Of a stretch of DNA of 64,000 nucleotides, positions 43,875-53,209 are shown piece by piece (position 1 is the stretch's first letter; the number at the start of each line of letters is the position of its first letter). The notes beneath the pieces were generated by a model, which made no database searches, was not told the origin of the DNA, and was given only the letters and a program-made list of their open reading frames with translations. Location of the stretch: positions 186,001 through 250,000 of the forward strand of contig CAKSHH010000001.1 of assembly GCA_934456435.1 (NCBI GenBank), read 5' to 3'. The DNA is from an uncultured Eubacteriales bacterium. Lineage in GTDB: Bacteria > Bacillota > Clostridia > Oscillospirales > Acutalibacteraceae. A program made the position numbers and the translations under genes.

Positions 43875-45304
43875 TGAAGTATCTGCTGATAATTCCGGGC
43901 TTGATAATTCTTTTACTTCTGATTGCGCTTGTCAGAACGCTGGCAATGCCGCACAAAAAGTCCGATTACAAGGCGAACGAGGACGAGAAAGAGTCGATGC
44001 GGCTTGCCGAAAAGCTTTCAGAAATGATTAAATATGACACGACCTCGCACGCCAACGTGCCGGAGGTCGAGAAGTTTCTCGGCTTCCACAAGGTTCTTGA
44101 AAAGCTCTTTCCGCTTGTCCATGAAAAGCTTGAGAAAACTGAAATTGACGGCAACCTGCTTTATTATTGGAAAGGAAAAAGCAGCGAAAAGCCGATTCTT
44201 TTAATGAGCCATCAGGACGTTGTTCCGGCGGAGGGCGAATGGAAGCACGAGCCGTTCTCCGGCGACATAGAGGACGGCAAGGTGTGGGGCAGAGGAGCCT
44301 CGGACACCAAATGCTCGGTTATGGCATTCTTTGAGGCGGTTGAGGAACTCCTTGCAGAGGGCTACACTCCGCCGACAGATGTTTACCTTGCTTCATCGTG
44401 TACAGAGGAATGGGCAGGCGACGGAGCTCCCAAAATCGTGAACGAGCTCAAGCGCAGGGGAATAGAGCTGTTTATTGTCTGCGACGAGGGCGGCGGAATT
44501 ATTACGAACCCCATCGGCGGAATCAACGGCAACTTTGCGATGGTCGGCGTTTTTGAGAAGGGAAAGGCTGACGTTAAGTTTACCGCTCACAGCACAGGCG
44601 GTCACGCAAGCGCTCCCACAAAGAACACCCCGATTGCAAGACTTGCGGCTTTTGTTGACGATGTTGAGAAACATTCTCCGTTCAAGAAGAAGCTTATGCC
44701 CGAAGTTGCGGCTATGTTTTCGTCGCTCGCACCATACGCATCGTCGTTCGGTCTCAGATTTTTGTTCGGCAATATATGGCTGTTCAGACCTTTGCTCAAG
44801 GCAGTGCTTCCGGCAGTCAGCGCACAGGCAGGCGCAATGCTCAAAACCACGATTGCATTCACAACGCAGTCAGGTTCTGACGCCTACAATGTGATTCCGC
44901 AGGAGGCGACGCTTGGCGCGAATATGAGATTCATTCCGCACCAGGGTGAAAAGGAAAGCCTTGAAATCATTGAGAAGCTTGCCGAAAAGCACGGACTTGA
45001 GACCGAGATAATCCACTCAAACGATTACACGCCGCCGGTGGACATCAACGGCGAGGCGTTCCGATTGGTGGAAAAGGTGATAGGGGAGTCATTCCCCGGA
45101 CTCGCATCAAGTCCTTACGTTATGACCGGCGCAACCGACGCACAGTTCTATCAGCCGCTATGCAAGAATTGCATACGTTTTGCTCCTGTTATTTACGGTC
45201 CGGAGCAGATGAAGGGTATGCACGGCTTGAACGAGAATATCGAGTATAACTGCCTTCCGGGCGCAGTACGATTCTATAAGAATCTTATAAAAGCTCAAAA
45301 ATAA
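43874..45304 (+). CDS. M20 family metallopeptidase, membrane anchored
   Basis: 476 residues. One N-terminal helix (YLLIIPGLIILLLLIALV) is followed by a complete M20 peptidase: LLMSHQDVVPAEGEW (zinc His and Asp), WGRGASDTKCS, SSCTEEWAGDG (catalytic Glu pair), FIVCDEGGGI and a central dimerisation domain. It resembles carboxypeptidase/aminoacylase enzymes with an N-terminal anchor. It would cleave a dipeptide or N-acyl amino acid at the membrane and, with the two upstream membrane proteins, could couple cleavage and transport. Confidence 0.85.
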   Translation: MKYLLIIPGLIILLLLIALVRTLAMPHKKSDYKANEDEKESMRLAEKLSEMIKYDTTSHANVPEVEKFLGFHKVLEKLFPLVHEKLEKTEIDGNLLYYWKGKSSEKPILLMSHQDVVPAEGEWKHEPFSGDIEDGKVWGRGASDTKCSVMAFFEAVEELLAEGYTPPTDVYLASSCTEEWAGDGAPKIVNELKRRGIELFIVCDEGGGIITNPIGGINGNFAMVGVFEKGKADVKFTAHSTGGHASAPTKNTPIARLAAFVDDVEKHSPFKKKLMPEVAAMFSSLAPYASSFGLRFLFGNIWLFRPLLKAVLPAVSAQAGAMLKTTIAFTTQSGSDAYNVIPQEATLGANMRFIPHQGEKESLEIIEKLAEKHGLETEIIHSNDYTPPVDINGEAFRLVEKVIGESFPGLASSPYVMTGATDAQFYQPLCKNCIRFAPVIYGPEQMKGMHGLNENIEYNCLPGAVRFYKNLIKAQK

Positions 45305-45321
45305 AATATAGGTAAAAGGGG

Positions 45322-45356
45322 ACACCGTCGGCTAAAAACTGTCGACGGTGTTTTTA
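45322..45356 (+). terminator. Terminator of the DUF5058-M20 operon
   Basis: ACACCGTCG (45322-45330) pairs with CGACGGTGT (45343-45351), then TTTTAT. Confidence 0.85.
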
Positions 45357-45361
45357 TGTAT

Positions 45362-45395
45362 CAAAAAAAGAGACAAGCCTTTCGACCTGTCTCTT
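45362..45395 (-). terminator. Terminator of the str operon (after tuf)
   Basis: AAGAGACA (45368-45375) pairs with TGTCTCTT (45388-45395); on the minus strand a T-run follows. Confidence 0.8.
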
Positions 45396-45412
45396 ATAGG
45401 TGAATAATTCAA

Positions 45413-46615
45413 TTATTCGTTGATAGCAGTAACAACGCCTGAACCAACTGTACGTCCACCCTCACGGATAGCGAAACGAAGACCTTCTTCGATAGCGATC
45501 GGAGTGATGAGCTCAACGTTCATTGTAACGTTATCGCCGGGCATGCACATCTCTGTTCCCTCAGGAAGAGTGATAACACCTGTAACGTCTGTTGTTCTGA
45601 AATAGAACTGAGGACGATAGTTGTTGAAGAACGGAGTATGACGGCCACCCTCGTCCTTAGTCAGAACGTAAACCTGACCTGAGAACTTTGTGTGAGGATG
45701 AATTGAACCGGGCTTAGAAAGAACCTGGCCACGCTCGATGTCTGTTCTCTGGATACCACGAAGAAGAGCACCGATGTTGTCGCCTGCCTCAGCATAGTCG
45801 AGGAGCTTACGGAACATTTCGATACCTGTAACAACAGTCTTCTTCTTCTCGTCGGAAAGACCAACGATTTCAACTTCGTCAGACATCTTGAGCTGTCCAC
45901 GCTCAACTCTACCTGTAGCAACAGTACCACGGCCTGTGATTGTGAATACGTCCTCAACAGGCATAAGGAACGGAAGGTCAGCCTTACGGTCAGGAGTCGG
46001 GATGTAGCTGTCAACAGCATCCATGAGCTCCCAGATGCAAGCAAGCTCAGGAGCGTTTACGTCGTCTCCGTCATACTCAAGAGCCTTGAGAGCAGAACCC
46101 TTGATGATCGGTGTGTCATCGCCCGGGAAATCGTACTCGTTAAGAGTCTCACGGATTTCCATCTCAACAAGCTCGATAAGCTCAGGATCGTCAACCTGAT
46201 CGCACTTGTTCATGAATACGATGATGTAGGGAACGCCAACCTGACGAGCAAGGAGAAGGTGCTCCTTAGTCTGAGCCATAGGACCGTCAGTAGCAGCGAT
46301 AACAAGGATAGCGCCGTCCATCTGAGCAGCACCTGTGATCATGTTCTTGATATAGTCAGCATGGCCCGGGCAGTCAACGTGAGCATAGTGACGAGAAGCA
46401 GTCTCATACTCAACGTGAGCGGTGTTGATTGTGATACCACGCTCTCTCTCTTCAGGAGCCTTATCGATGTTAGCGTAGTCAACGAAAGCAGCTTCGCCCT
46501 TCATTGCGAGGGTCTTTGTGATAGCAGCTGTCAAAGTAGTCTTACCATGGTCAACGTGGCCGATAGTACCAATGTTGACATGGGGTTTGGTTCGGTTAAA
46601 TTTTTCCTTTGCCAT
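45413..46615 (-). CDS. tuf: Elongation factor Tu
   Basis: 400 residues. GTP-binding motifs GHVDHGKTT, DCPGHADY and NKCD are present, followed by domains 2 and 3. It delivers aminoacyl-tRNA to the ribosome. Last gene of the str operon, about 100 bases after fusA. GGGAGG precedes the ATG. Confidence 0.98.
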   Translation of the reverse strand: MAKEKFNRTKPHVNIGTIGHVDHGKTTLTAAITKTLAMKGEAAFVDYANIDKAPEERERGITINTAHVEYETASRHYAHVDCPGHADYIKNMITGAAQMDGAILVIAATDGPMAQTKEHLLLARQVGVPYIIVFMNKCDQVDDPELIELVEMEIRETLNEYDFPGDDTPIIKGSALKALEYDGDDVNAPELACIWELMDAVDSYIPTPDRKADLPFLMPVEDVFTITGRGTVATGRVERGQLKMSDEVEIVGLSDEKKKTVVTGIEMFRKLLDYAEAGDNIGALLRGIQRTDIERGQVLSKPGSIHPHTKFSGQVYVLTKDEGGRHTPFFNNYRPQFYFRTTDVTGVITLPEGTEMCMPGDNVTMNVELITPIAIEEGLRFAIREGGRTVGSGVVTAINE

Positions 46616-46716
46616 TTGGAATTTCCTCCCTTTGGTGTTTAATAATTTTATTCAATGCATACTGCATAGTTACATTGTAACAATTTCCATTCAAAAAAGC
46701 AAGCCTTTTTTGAAAA

Positions 46717-48795
46717 TTATTGAGCCTTTGTCCTTGTGCTGATGATGTCATCTGCAATGGACTTCGGAACAGCCGTGTAGTGGCTGGGCTCCATTACGTA
46801 CTGGCCGCGTCCCTGTGTCTTGGAACGAAGATCGGTAGCGTAACCGAACATATTTGAGAGCGGAATGTTTGCGTCAACCTGAACGGCACCCGTTCTCTGC
46901 TCCTGGCCGAGGATCATACCGCGGCGGGAGTTTACGTCACCCATAACGTCGCCGAGATAATCGGACGGAACGATGATGGCAACCTTCATGATCGGCTCCA
47001 TAAGAACAGGAGCAGCCTTTCTCATAGCATCCTTGAATGCCATAGAACCGGCGATCTTAAAGGCCATTTCAGAGGAGTCAACCTCGTGATATGATCCATC
47101 GTAAAGAGTGACCTTAACGTCAACAACAGGATATCCTGCGAGAACACCTGACTGCATTGCGCCCTTGATACCGGCTTCAACAGCAGGGATGTACTCCTTC
47201 GGGATAGCGCCGCCGACAACGGCATTGACAAACTCAAAGCCCTTCTCCGGGTTGGGTTCGATTCTGATCTTAACGTGACCGTACTGACCCTTACCGCCTG
47301 ACTGACGTGAATACTTGCAGTCAACATCAGCGTTCTGAGTGATTGTTTCTCTGTAAGCAACCTGCGGCTTACCGATGTTAGCCTCAACCTTGAACTCACG
47401 GAGAAGTCTGTCAACGATGATCTCAAGGTGAAGCTCACCCATACCTGCGATGATCGTCTGACCGGTCTCTTCGTCGGTGTAGCAGCGGAATGTCGGATCC
47501 TCTTCAGCAAGCTTCTGGAGGCCGATACCCATCTTTTCCTGACCTGCCTTGGTCTTGGGCTCGATAGCAACACGGATAACAGGCTCCGGGAATTCCATTG
47601 ATTCGAGGATGATCGGATGCTTCTCATCGCAGAGAGTATCACCTGTTGTTGTGTTCTTGAGTCCTACGGCAGCCGCAATATCACCGGCGTAAACAACGTC
47701 AAGATCCTGTCTGTGGTTAGCGTGCATCTGAAGAATACGGCCGAGACGCTCGTCCGTGTCCTTAACAGAGTTGTAAACGGTTGTACCTGCCGAAACAGTA
47801 CCGGAATAAACTCTGAAGAAGCAAAGCTTACCGACAAACGGGTCTGTTGCAATCTTGAAAGCAAGAGCTGCAAACGGCTCTGTGTCGGAAGAATGACGAT
47901 CTTCCTCTTCGCCTGTGTCGGGGTTGGTGCCTCTGATAGCTTCAACGTCCGTCGGAGCAGGCATATAAGCAACGATATTGTCAAGGAGCATCTGAACACC
48001 CTTGTTACGGTAAGATGTACCGCAGCATACGGGAACCATCTCGTTAGCTATCGTAGCCTTACGGATGCAGGTCTTGATCTCATCAACTGTGAGCTCCTCG
48101 CCCTCAAAGAATTTCTCCATAAGAGCGTCGTCCTGCTCTGCAACTGCTTCGATAAGCTCCTCGTGATACTTCTGAGCAAGCTCTTTCATATCGTCGGGGA
48201 TAGGCTCGATTCTGATGTCAAGACCCTTATCGTCGTAGTAAACCTCAGCCTCCATTGTTACAAGGTCGATGATTCCTCTAAATTCGAGCTCACGACCGAT
48301 AGGAAGCTGGATTGGAACAGCGTTACACTTGAGACGATCCTTCATCATGTCGATAACATGGTAGAAGTCTGCGCCCATAATGTCCATCTTGTTTACATAT
48401 ACCATACGAGGTACATGATACTTGTCAGCCTGACGCCAAACGGTTTCAGACTGAGGCTCAACGCCACCCTTAGCGCAAAGGACGGTTACGGAACCGTCGA
48501 GAACACGAAGAGAACGCTCAACTTCAACAGTAAAGTCAACGTGACCCGGAGTATCAATGATGTTGATACGGTGACCCTTCCAGAAACAGGTGGTAGCAGC
48601 AGAAGTGATTGTGATACCGCGCTCCTGCTCCTGAGCCATCCAGTCCATTGTTGCTGCACCGTCGTGTGTTTCACCCATCTTGTGGTTAACACCGGTGTAG
48701 AAAAGGATACGCTCGGTCGTTGTTGTTTTACCGGCATCGATATGAGCCATAATACCGATGTTTCTTGTTAATTCAAGTGGTACTTGTCTTCCCAT
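46717..48795 (-). CDS. fusA: Elongation factor G
   Basis: 692 residues. G-domain motifs AHIDAGKTTTTERILFYTG, DTPGHVDF and NKMD, followed by domains II-V including GMGELHLEIIVDRL. It drives ribosome translocation. It lies 54 bases after rpsG, with GGAGG before the ATG. Canonical str operon position. Confidence 0.98.
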   Translation of the reverse strand: MGRQVPLELTRNIGIMAHIDAGKTTTTERILFYTGVNHKMGETHDGAATMDWMAQEQERGITITSAATTCFWKGHRINIIDTPGHVDFTVEVERSLRVLDGSVTVLCAKGGVEPQSETVWRQADKYHVPRMVYVNKMDIMGADFYHVIDMMKDRLKCNAVPIQLPIGRELEFRGIIDLVTMEAEVYYDDKGLDIRIEPIPDDMKELAQKYHEELIEAVAEQDDALMEKFFEGEELTVDEIKTCIRKATIANEMVPVCCGTSYRNKGVQMLLDNIVAYMPAPTDVEAIRGTNPDTGEEEDRHSSDTEPFAALAFKIATDPFVGKLCFFRVYSGTVSAGTTVYNSVKDTDERLGRILQMHANHRQDLDVVYAGDIAAAVGLKNTTTGDTLCDEKHPIILESMEFPEPVIRVAIEPKTKAGQEKMGIGLQKLAEEDPTFRCYTDEETGQTIIAGMGELHLEIIVDRLLREFKVEANIGKPQVAYRETITQNADVDCKYSRQSGGKGQYGHVKIRIEPNPEKGFEFVNAVVGGAIPKEYIPAVEAGIKGAMQSGVLAGYPVVDVKVTLYDGSYHEVDSSEMAFKIAGSMAFKDAMRKAAPVLMEPIMKVAIIVPSDYLGDVMGDVNSRRGMILGQEQRTGAVQVDANIPLSNMFGYATDLRSKTQGRGQYVMEPSHYTAVPKSIADDIISTRTKAQ

Positions 48796-48849
48796 ATAAA
48801 CCTCCGTAAATTTAAATAAGCAATTAAATCCCTGAAAATTTCGGGAAGA

Positions 48850-49320
48850 TTACCATCTGAAATGTGCAAAAGCCTTGTTGGCTTCTGCCATCTTGTGAGT
48901 ATCTTCACGCTTCTTGAATGCTGAACCTGTTTCGTTTACGGCATCCATAATCTCGTTAGCAAGACGCTCTTTCATAGTTCTTTCCGAACGAAGACGTGAA
49001 TAGTTGGTGATCCATCTGAGTCCGAGTGTCTGTCTTCTCTCGGGACGTACTTCCATAGGAACCTGATAGGTAGCACCGCCGACACGGCGAGCCTTAACCT
49101 CGAGAACAGGCATTACATTTTCCATAGCGGCTTCAAAAACCTCTACCGGCTCCTTACCTGTCTTCTCCTTGATGATGTCAAAAGCGTCGTAAACGATCTT
49201 CTGTGCGACACCCTTTTTACCATCATACATAACATTGTTGATAAGTCTTGTTACCAACTTTGAATTGTAAAGCGGATCTGGCAAAACATCACGTTTTGCA
49301 ATCTGGCCTCTTCTTGGCAC
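48850..49320 (-). CDS. rpsG: 30S ribosomal protein S7
   Basis: 156 residues, the exact usual length when started at GTG 49320, which follows AAGGAGGG by 7 bases (PRRGQIAKRDVLPDP). Longer in-frame starts would give an atypical N-terminus. It binds 16S rRNA in the 30S head. Confidence 0.97.
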   Translation of the reverse strand: MPRRGQIAKRDVLPDPLYNSKLVTRLINNVMYDGKKGVAQKIVYDAFDIIKEKTGKEPVEVFEAAMENVMPVLEVKARRVGGATYQVPMEVRPERRQTLGLRWITNYSRLRSERTMKERLANEIMDAVNETGSAFKKREDTHKMAEANKAFAHFRW

Positions 49321-49501
49321 TTCGCTTCCCTCCTTCATAGTAATGATATCATAGGTACTCAAGTGACAAAACCCTGTGGCGCCAATGGAGAAGCACATAC
49401 ATTAAATATATATACACTCTCACATTGTTACGCGGAGTACCTCACACCGCGCAGCCTGCAAGAAGATTCTGTCTTTCAAAATTTCCTTTTAAAAAGAGGA
49501 A

Positions 49502-49924
49502 TTACTTTTTAGCAGCCTTCGGACGCTTAGCACCGTACTTTGAACGGGACTGCATTCTTCCGTTAACACCCTGAGTATCGAGTGTACCGCGGATGATGTG
49601 GTAACGAACACCGGGAAGGTCCTTAACACGACCGCCACGAATAAGAACAACGCTGTGCTCCTGAAGGTTATGACCTACACCGGGGATATACGAAGAAACT
49701 TCGATACCGTTTGTAAGACGAACTCTGGCGATCTTACGAAGAGCTGAGTTAGGCTTCTTAGGTGTAGCAGTCTTAACTGCTGTGCAAACGCCGCGCTTCT
49801 GGGGAGAATTCTGATCGGTAACAATGTTCTTCTTAGAATTGAGACCCTTGAGAAGAGCAGGAGCTTTCGCTTTCTTTTCGATAGTCTGTCTGCCGTTTCT
49901 GACTAACTGATTAAAGGTAGGCAA
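49502..49924 (-). CDS. rpsL: 30S ribosomal protein S12
   Basis: 140 residues (PTFNQLVRNGRQ at the start; NSPQKRGVCTAVKTATPKKPNSALRK in the middle, readable as CTAVKTATPKKPNSALRK). The lysine at the streptomycin-sensitive position (TPKKPNS) is wild type. The start is TTG 49924 after AAAGGAG; the ATG within that ribosome site runs into a stop. First gene of the operon. A 180-base spacer with a GC-rich hairpin separates it from rpsG. Confidence 0.97.
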   Translation of the reverse strand: MPTFNQLVRNGRQTIEKKAKAPALLKGLNSKKNIVTDQNSPQKRGVCTAVKTATPKKPNSALRKIARVRLTNGIEVSSYIPGVGHNLQEHSVVLIRGGRVKDLPGVRYHIIRGTLDTQGVNGRMQSRSKYGAKRPKAAKK

Positions 49925-50014
49925 AAAACTACATCTCCTTTCTTGAATAGTTTGAATAATGACGGATCACATATCCATACGGACACATAATAAATCACTA
50001 TATCAATCCTTGGT

Positions 50015-50044
50015 ATTCTATCACTTTTGCATATTTATTGTCAA
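50015..50044 (-). promoter_or_regulatory. Promoter of the str operon
   Basis: On the minus strand TTGACA (50039-50044), 18 bases, TAGAAT (50015-50020), upstream of rpsL. Confidence 0.7.
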
Positions 50045-50170
50045 GTATTTTTGTAAAAATATTCTAATAAAAATCTAAAAAATGAAAAAAGGTAAAAAAT
50101 ATTACATTAAAATTCCGATTTCGGGGCAAATAACGGAGATTATCTCACTTTTTAGCCCGAAAACAATAAT

Positions 50171-50197
50171 AAAAGCCCGAACGAATCGGGCTTTTAA
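50171..50197 (-). terminator. Terminator of the MgtC pair
   Basis: TAAAAGCCCGA (50171-50181) pairs with TCGGGCTTTTA (50187-50197), 11 bp. Confidence 0.85.
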
Positions 50198-50207
50198 TCT
50201 GATTATT

Positions 50208-50888
50208 TTAAAGCTCCTCAACCGAGATGATTCCCTCGGCGGTGGAGACGACGGTCATCAGCTTGTCGTGCGACAGCTTTTTCGGAAGCTGAAGCTGGAA
50301 TATTGCGCATGAGTTGATTCCGGACTTGGTTATCTCAAGGTCAAGAATAACAACTCGGTAGGTTTTTAAAAGCCTTATTACCGAATCGAGATATTCGTTG
50401 CCGGAATATTCGACATAGATGTTGATATTCCTTGCGTTGTCAAGAACCCAGTATTCAAAGCGAGAGAAGAAGATTTCCGCAAGAAGGATTACGATTGTAG
50501 AAAGTACGGCAGCTTCAAAATATCCTGCACCGATTGCAAGACCGATGATGGCACAGGTCCAAAGGCCGGCGGCTGTCGTAAGACCCTTAACCTGACGGCG
50601 CTTGGTTACGATTATCGTGCCTGCGCCGATGAAACCGATACCGGCAACAACGCCCGCGCCGAGTCGAGATACGTCTGTGTACAAATGAAGGTATGAGAAC
50701 ATGAAATGGCTGATCATTGTCGTCATACAAGCACCCAGACAAATCAGAATGTGCGTTCTGAAACCTGCCGTGCGGCGTTTGTGTTCACGTTCAATTCCTA
50801 TTGCACCGCCGCAAATAACAGCTAAAAACATTTTAATAAAAACAGAGACGGTAGTGACTTCTCTCAAAGGATCCAAAAATTCAAACAT
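50208..50888 (-). CDS. MgtC/SapB family membrane protein (second copy)
   Basis: 226 residues: four to five helices with GGAIGIEREHKRRTAGFRTH and GIGFIGAGTIIV, the MgtC signature, then a C-terminal ACT-like domain of about 80 residues. MgtC proteins influence the F-type ATPase, Mg2+ or K+ balance and survival in low Mg2+. It follows a paralogue by 16 bases; the two share domain order but differ clearly in sequence, so they are an old duplication. No Mg2+ transporter gene is adjacent. Confidence 0.85.
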   Translation of the reverse strand: MFEFLDPLREVTTVSVFIKMFLAVICGGAIGIEREHKRRTAGFRTHILICLGACMTTMISHFMFSYLHLYTDVSRLGAGVVAGIGFIGAGTIIVTKRRQVKGLTTAAGLWTCAIIGLAIGAGYFEAAVLSTIVILLAEIFFSRFEYWVLDNARNINIYVEYSGNEYLDSVIRLLKTYRVVILDLEITKSGINSCAIFQLQLPKKLSHDKLMTVVSTAEGIISVEEL

Positions 50889-50904
50889 AAGCTTACCTCC
50901 CTAT

Positions 50905-51639
50905 TTATATTTCGTCAACAACGGTAACAAAGTCAAACTTTGAAATTTTAGACATAACATTTGAATGGGTTTCTTTCTTTGGCAGCCTTGAAGAAATAAC
51001 AGCTCCGATGGTGACTCCGTTGGATTGCTTTTCACGTTGAATATCAACATCAAATATCTGTATATTCATTTCTTTAAATGTGCTGATTATTTCACCGAGA
51101 TTTTCAATCTTTTCAAATTCAACGTAAAGATCCATATTTCGGGCGTTGGATATAACCCATGAACTGATTTTTTCAAATACAATTGTTGTCAACAGAATAA
51201 GCAGAAATCCGAGTATGGCACATTCATAATATCCCGAACCGATTGCAAGACCCATGCAGGCTGACGCCCAAAGACCTGCGGCTGTTGTAAGACCTTTAAT
51301 TTCCTGACGACCGGTTACAATGATTGTACCTGCACCGAGAAAACCGATTCCGCTGATTACCTTTGCGCTGTATCGTGAAACGTCAACTTGTTTATCCAAC
51401 ATTTTGGCAATTTCTTCCCATAAATTTCTCATTATATATGTTTCATAATGACTGAGAATCATTGTCAAAGCCGCGCCGAGACATACTATCATATATGTAC
51501 GGCTGCCCGCTGCTCTGTGCTTGTGTCCTCTTTCAAGACCTATCAATCCGCCAAGGAAGACCGCAAGAAATACTTTAATTATTAAAGCCGGCAGAGTGAC
51601 CCCTCGAATAGGATCCAAAAAGGGAATAAGTGAATCCAT
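50905..51639 (-). CDS. MgtC/SapB family membrane protein (first copy)
   Basis: 244 residues with the same plan: GGLIGLERGHKHRAAGSRTY, GIGFLGAGTIIVTGRQEIKG and a C-terminal ACT-like domain. It has a longer loop between the second and third helices (TYIMRNLWEEIAKMLDKQVD). GGAGGTG precedes the ATG. A promoter and a structured 5' leader of about 100 bases lie upstream. Confidence 0.85.
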   Translation of the reverse strand: MDSLIPFLDPIRGVTLPALIIKVFLAVFLGGLIGLERGHKHRAAGSRTYMIVCLGAALTMILSHYETYIMRNLWEEIAKMLDKQVDVSRYSAKVISGIGFLGAGTIIVTGRQEIKGLTTAAGLWASACMGLAIGSGYYECAILGFLLILLTTIVFEKISSWVISNARNMDLYVEFEKIENLGEIISTFKEMNIQIFDVDIQREKQSNGVTIGAVISSRLPKKETHSNVMSKISKFDFVTVVDEI

Positions 51640-51663
51640 TTTTGCACCTCCGATGAATTTGAT

Positions 51664-51777
51664 GTAACCGCCGAAATCGGTTACTTATATAAAAATAATA
51701 TGGGCGGACGTGAAAAACGTTCCACGCCCGCTTCTGATATGATGTGAAATTATACCACAAATTTTCCTGCAAGTCAA
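51664..51777 (-). promoter_or_regulatory. Promoter and structured leader of the MgtC pair
   Basis: On the minus strand TTGACT (51772-51777), 17 bases, TATAAT (51749-51754). The leader holds two hairpins: one with GGGCG/CGCCC arms at 51702-51729, followed by an AT-rich T stretch like a terminator, and one at 51664-51684 (GTAACCG/CGGTTAC). An attenuator is possible. No known riboswitch was recognised. Confidence 0.55.
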
Positions 51778-51834
51778 GCTCTTTTTGTGGGATTTATTGA
51801 TAATAAAAGAGAATAATAATTGAGGGTGATACAG

Positions 51835-52023
51835 ATGAATGATGATGAAAAGAAGGTATATCTTCCGATTGACGAGCCTGTGACGGGCGAGCCCGAAAAC
51901 TGCGCGGATATGCTGCACAAATACGGAACCTATGAAATCCAGCCGACCTCCGCTACGGAAAACAGCTTTCCGAAGGTCGCACAGGGACTTGCAAAAAAGA
52001 ACAGCAGAAAAAAGAGCAAATAA
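51835..52023 (+). CDS. Small hydrophilic protein of unknown function
   Basis: 62 residues, acidic start (MNDDEKKVYLPIDEP) and strongly basic end (GLAKKNSRKKSK). GAGGGTGA is 6 bases before ATG 51835, a good ribosome site. No family recognised and no membrane segment. It is divergent from the MgtC genes and precedes a sugar dehydrogenase gene. Confidence 0.55.
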   Translation: MNDDEKKVYLPIDEPVTGEPENCADMLHKYGTYEIQPTSATENSFPKVAQGLAKKNSRKKSK

Positions 52024-52106
52024 TGCATTGACTGTATTTTGACGGTATGATATCATAATCTTACATTCCGATGTTTCGGAAATTTAACTTTTCGGAGAGT
52101 GTTAAA

Positions 52107-53195
52107 ATGGACAGGACTGTAAGAATCGGTATCATTGGTTGCGGAGGAATTGCAAACGGAAAGCATCTTCCGTCACTTAAGAAAATCAAGAACGTAAAAT
52201 TGGTCGCATTCTGCGATATTATAAAGGAAAGAGCGGTCAAGGCCGCCGAGGAATATGGTATAGAGGGCGCCGCTGTCTATACCGATTATAAAGAGCTTTT
52301 AAAGGACGAAAGCATAGAGGTTGTTCACGTTTGCACGCCCAACCGCTCGCACGCGTTTATTTCGATTGACGCGATGGAGGCGGGAAAGCACGTTATGTGC
52401 GAAAAGCCGATGGCGAAGACATACAAAGAGGCAAAGGAAATGCTTGAAACCTCCGTCAGAACCGGAAAGAAGCTGACGATCGGTTATCAGTCGCGCTGGA
52501 GATCGGATTCGCTCTATCTGAAAAAGCTCTGTGAGGACGGAGAGCTCGGCGACATATATTTCGGCAAGGCAATCGCTCTTCGCCGCCGTGCAGTTCCGAC
52601 ATGGGGCGTGTTCCTCAACGAGTACGAGCAGGGGGGAGGTCCGCTCATCGATATCGGAACTCATGCGCTTGATTTGACGCTGTGGATGATGAACAATTAC
52701 AAGCCGAAAATGGTAGTCGGCACAACGTTTGCCAAGCTTCGCAATCAGAAAAACAGCGGCAACGCGTGGGGCGACTGGGATCCCGAAAAATATACGGTTG
52801 AGGATGCGGCGTTCGGCTTCATAGTTATGGAAAACGGCGCAACGATCATGCTTGAATCGAGCTGGGCGCTCAACATCAGAAATCCGAAAGAAGCTATTAC
52901 AATGGTGTGCGGCACCGAGGGCGGCGCCGATATGTTCGACGGTCTGAATATAAACTTCATTAAAAACGGCAGACAATGTGTACTCAAGCCCGATCTCGAC
53001 GCCGGCGGTGTTGCGTTCTATGACGGCGACGGCGATGAGGATCCGTCTCTTTTGGAGGCAAGGGCATGGCTCGACGCTGTTGTGAATGATACCGAGCCGC
53101 CGACAAAGGCAAGTCAGGCTCTTGTTGTTACGCAGATTCTTGAGGCTATATATGAATCTGCCAAAACGGGAAAACCCGTATATTTCAACGACTGA
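52107..53195 (+). CDS. Gfo/Idh/MocA family oxidoreductase
   Basis: 362 residues. NAD(P) site GIIGCGGIANGKHLPSL, EKP motif CEKPMAKTYKEA, catalytic D-x3-H in PLIDIGTHALDLTLW, and the long C-terminal sheet domain. It oxidises or epimerises a sugar or cyclitol; a second member besides iolG. ATG 52107 follows GGAGAG; the frame extends upstream but without a ribosome site. First of a short run with a thioesterase and a beta-helix glycosidase. Confidence 0.85.
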   Translation: MDRTVRIGIIGCGGIANGKHLPSLKKIKNVKLVAFCDIIKERAVKAAEEYGIEGAAVYTDYKELLKDESIEVVHVCTPNRSHAFISIDAMEAGKHVMCEKPMAKTYKEAKEMLETSVRTGKKLTIGYQSRWRSDSLYLKKLCEDGELGDIYFGKAIALRRRAVPTWGVFLNEYEQGGGPLIDIGTHALDLTLWMMNNYKPKMVVGTTFAKLRNQKNSGNAWGDWDPEKYTVEDAAFGFIVMENGATIMLESSWALNIRNPKEAITMVCGTEGGADMFDGLNINFIKNGRQCVLKPDLDAGGVAFYDGDGDEDPSLLEARAWLDAVVNDTEPPTKASQALVVTQILEAIYESAKTGKPVYFND

Positions 53196-53209
53196 GCAAG
53201 GTGATTGAT

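Noticed and set aside
47617..48771. 384-codon open frame opposite fusA
   Set aside because: fusA is certain and the antisense product has no family character or start signal.
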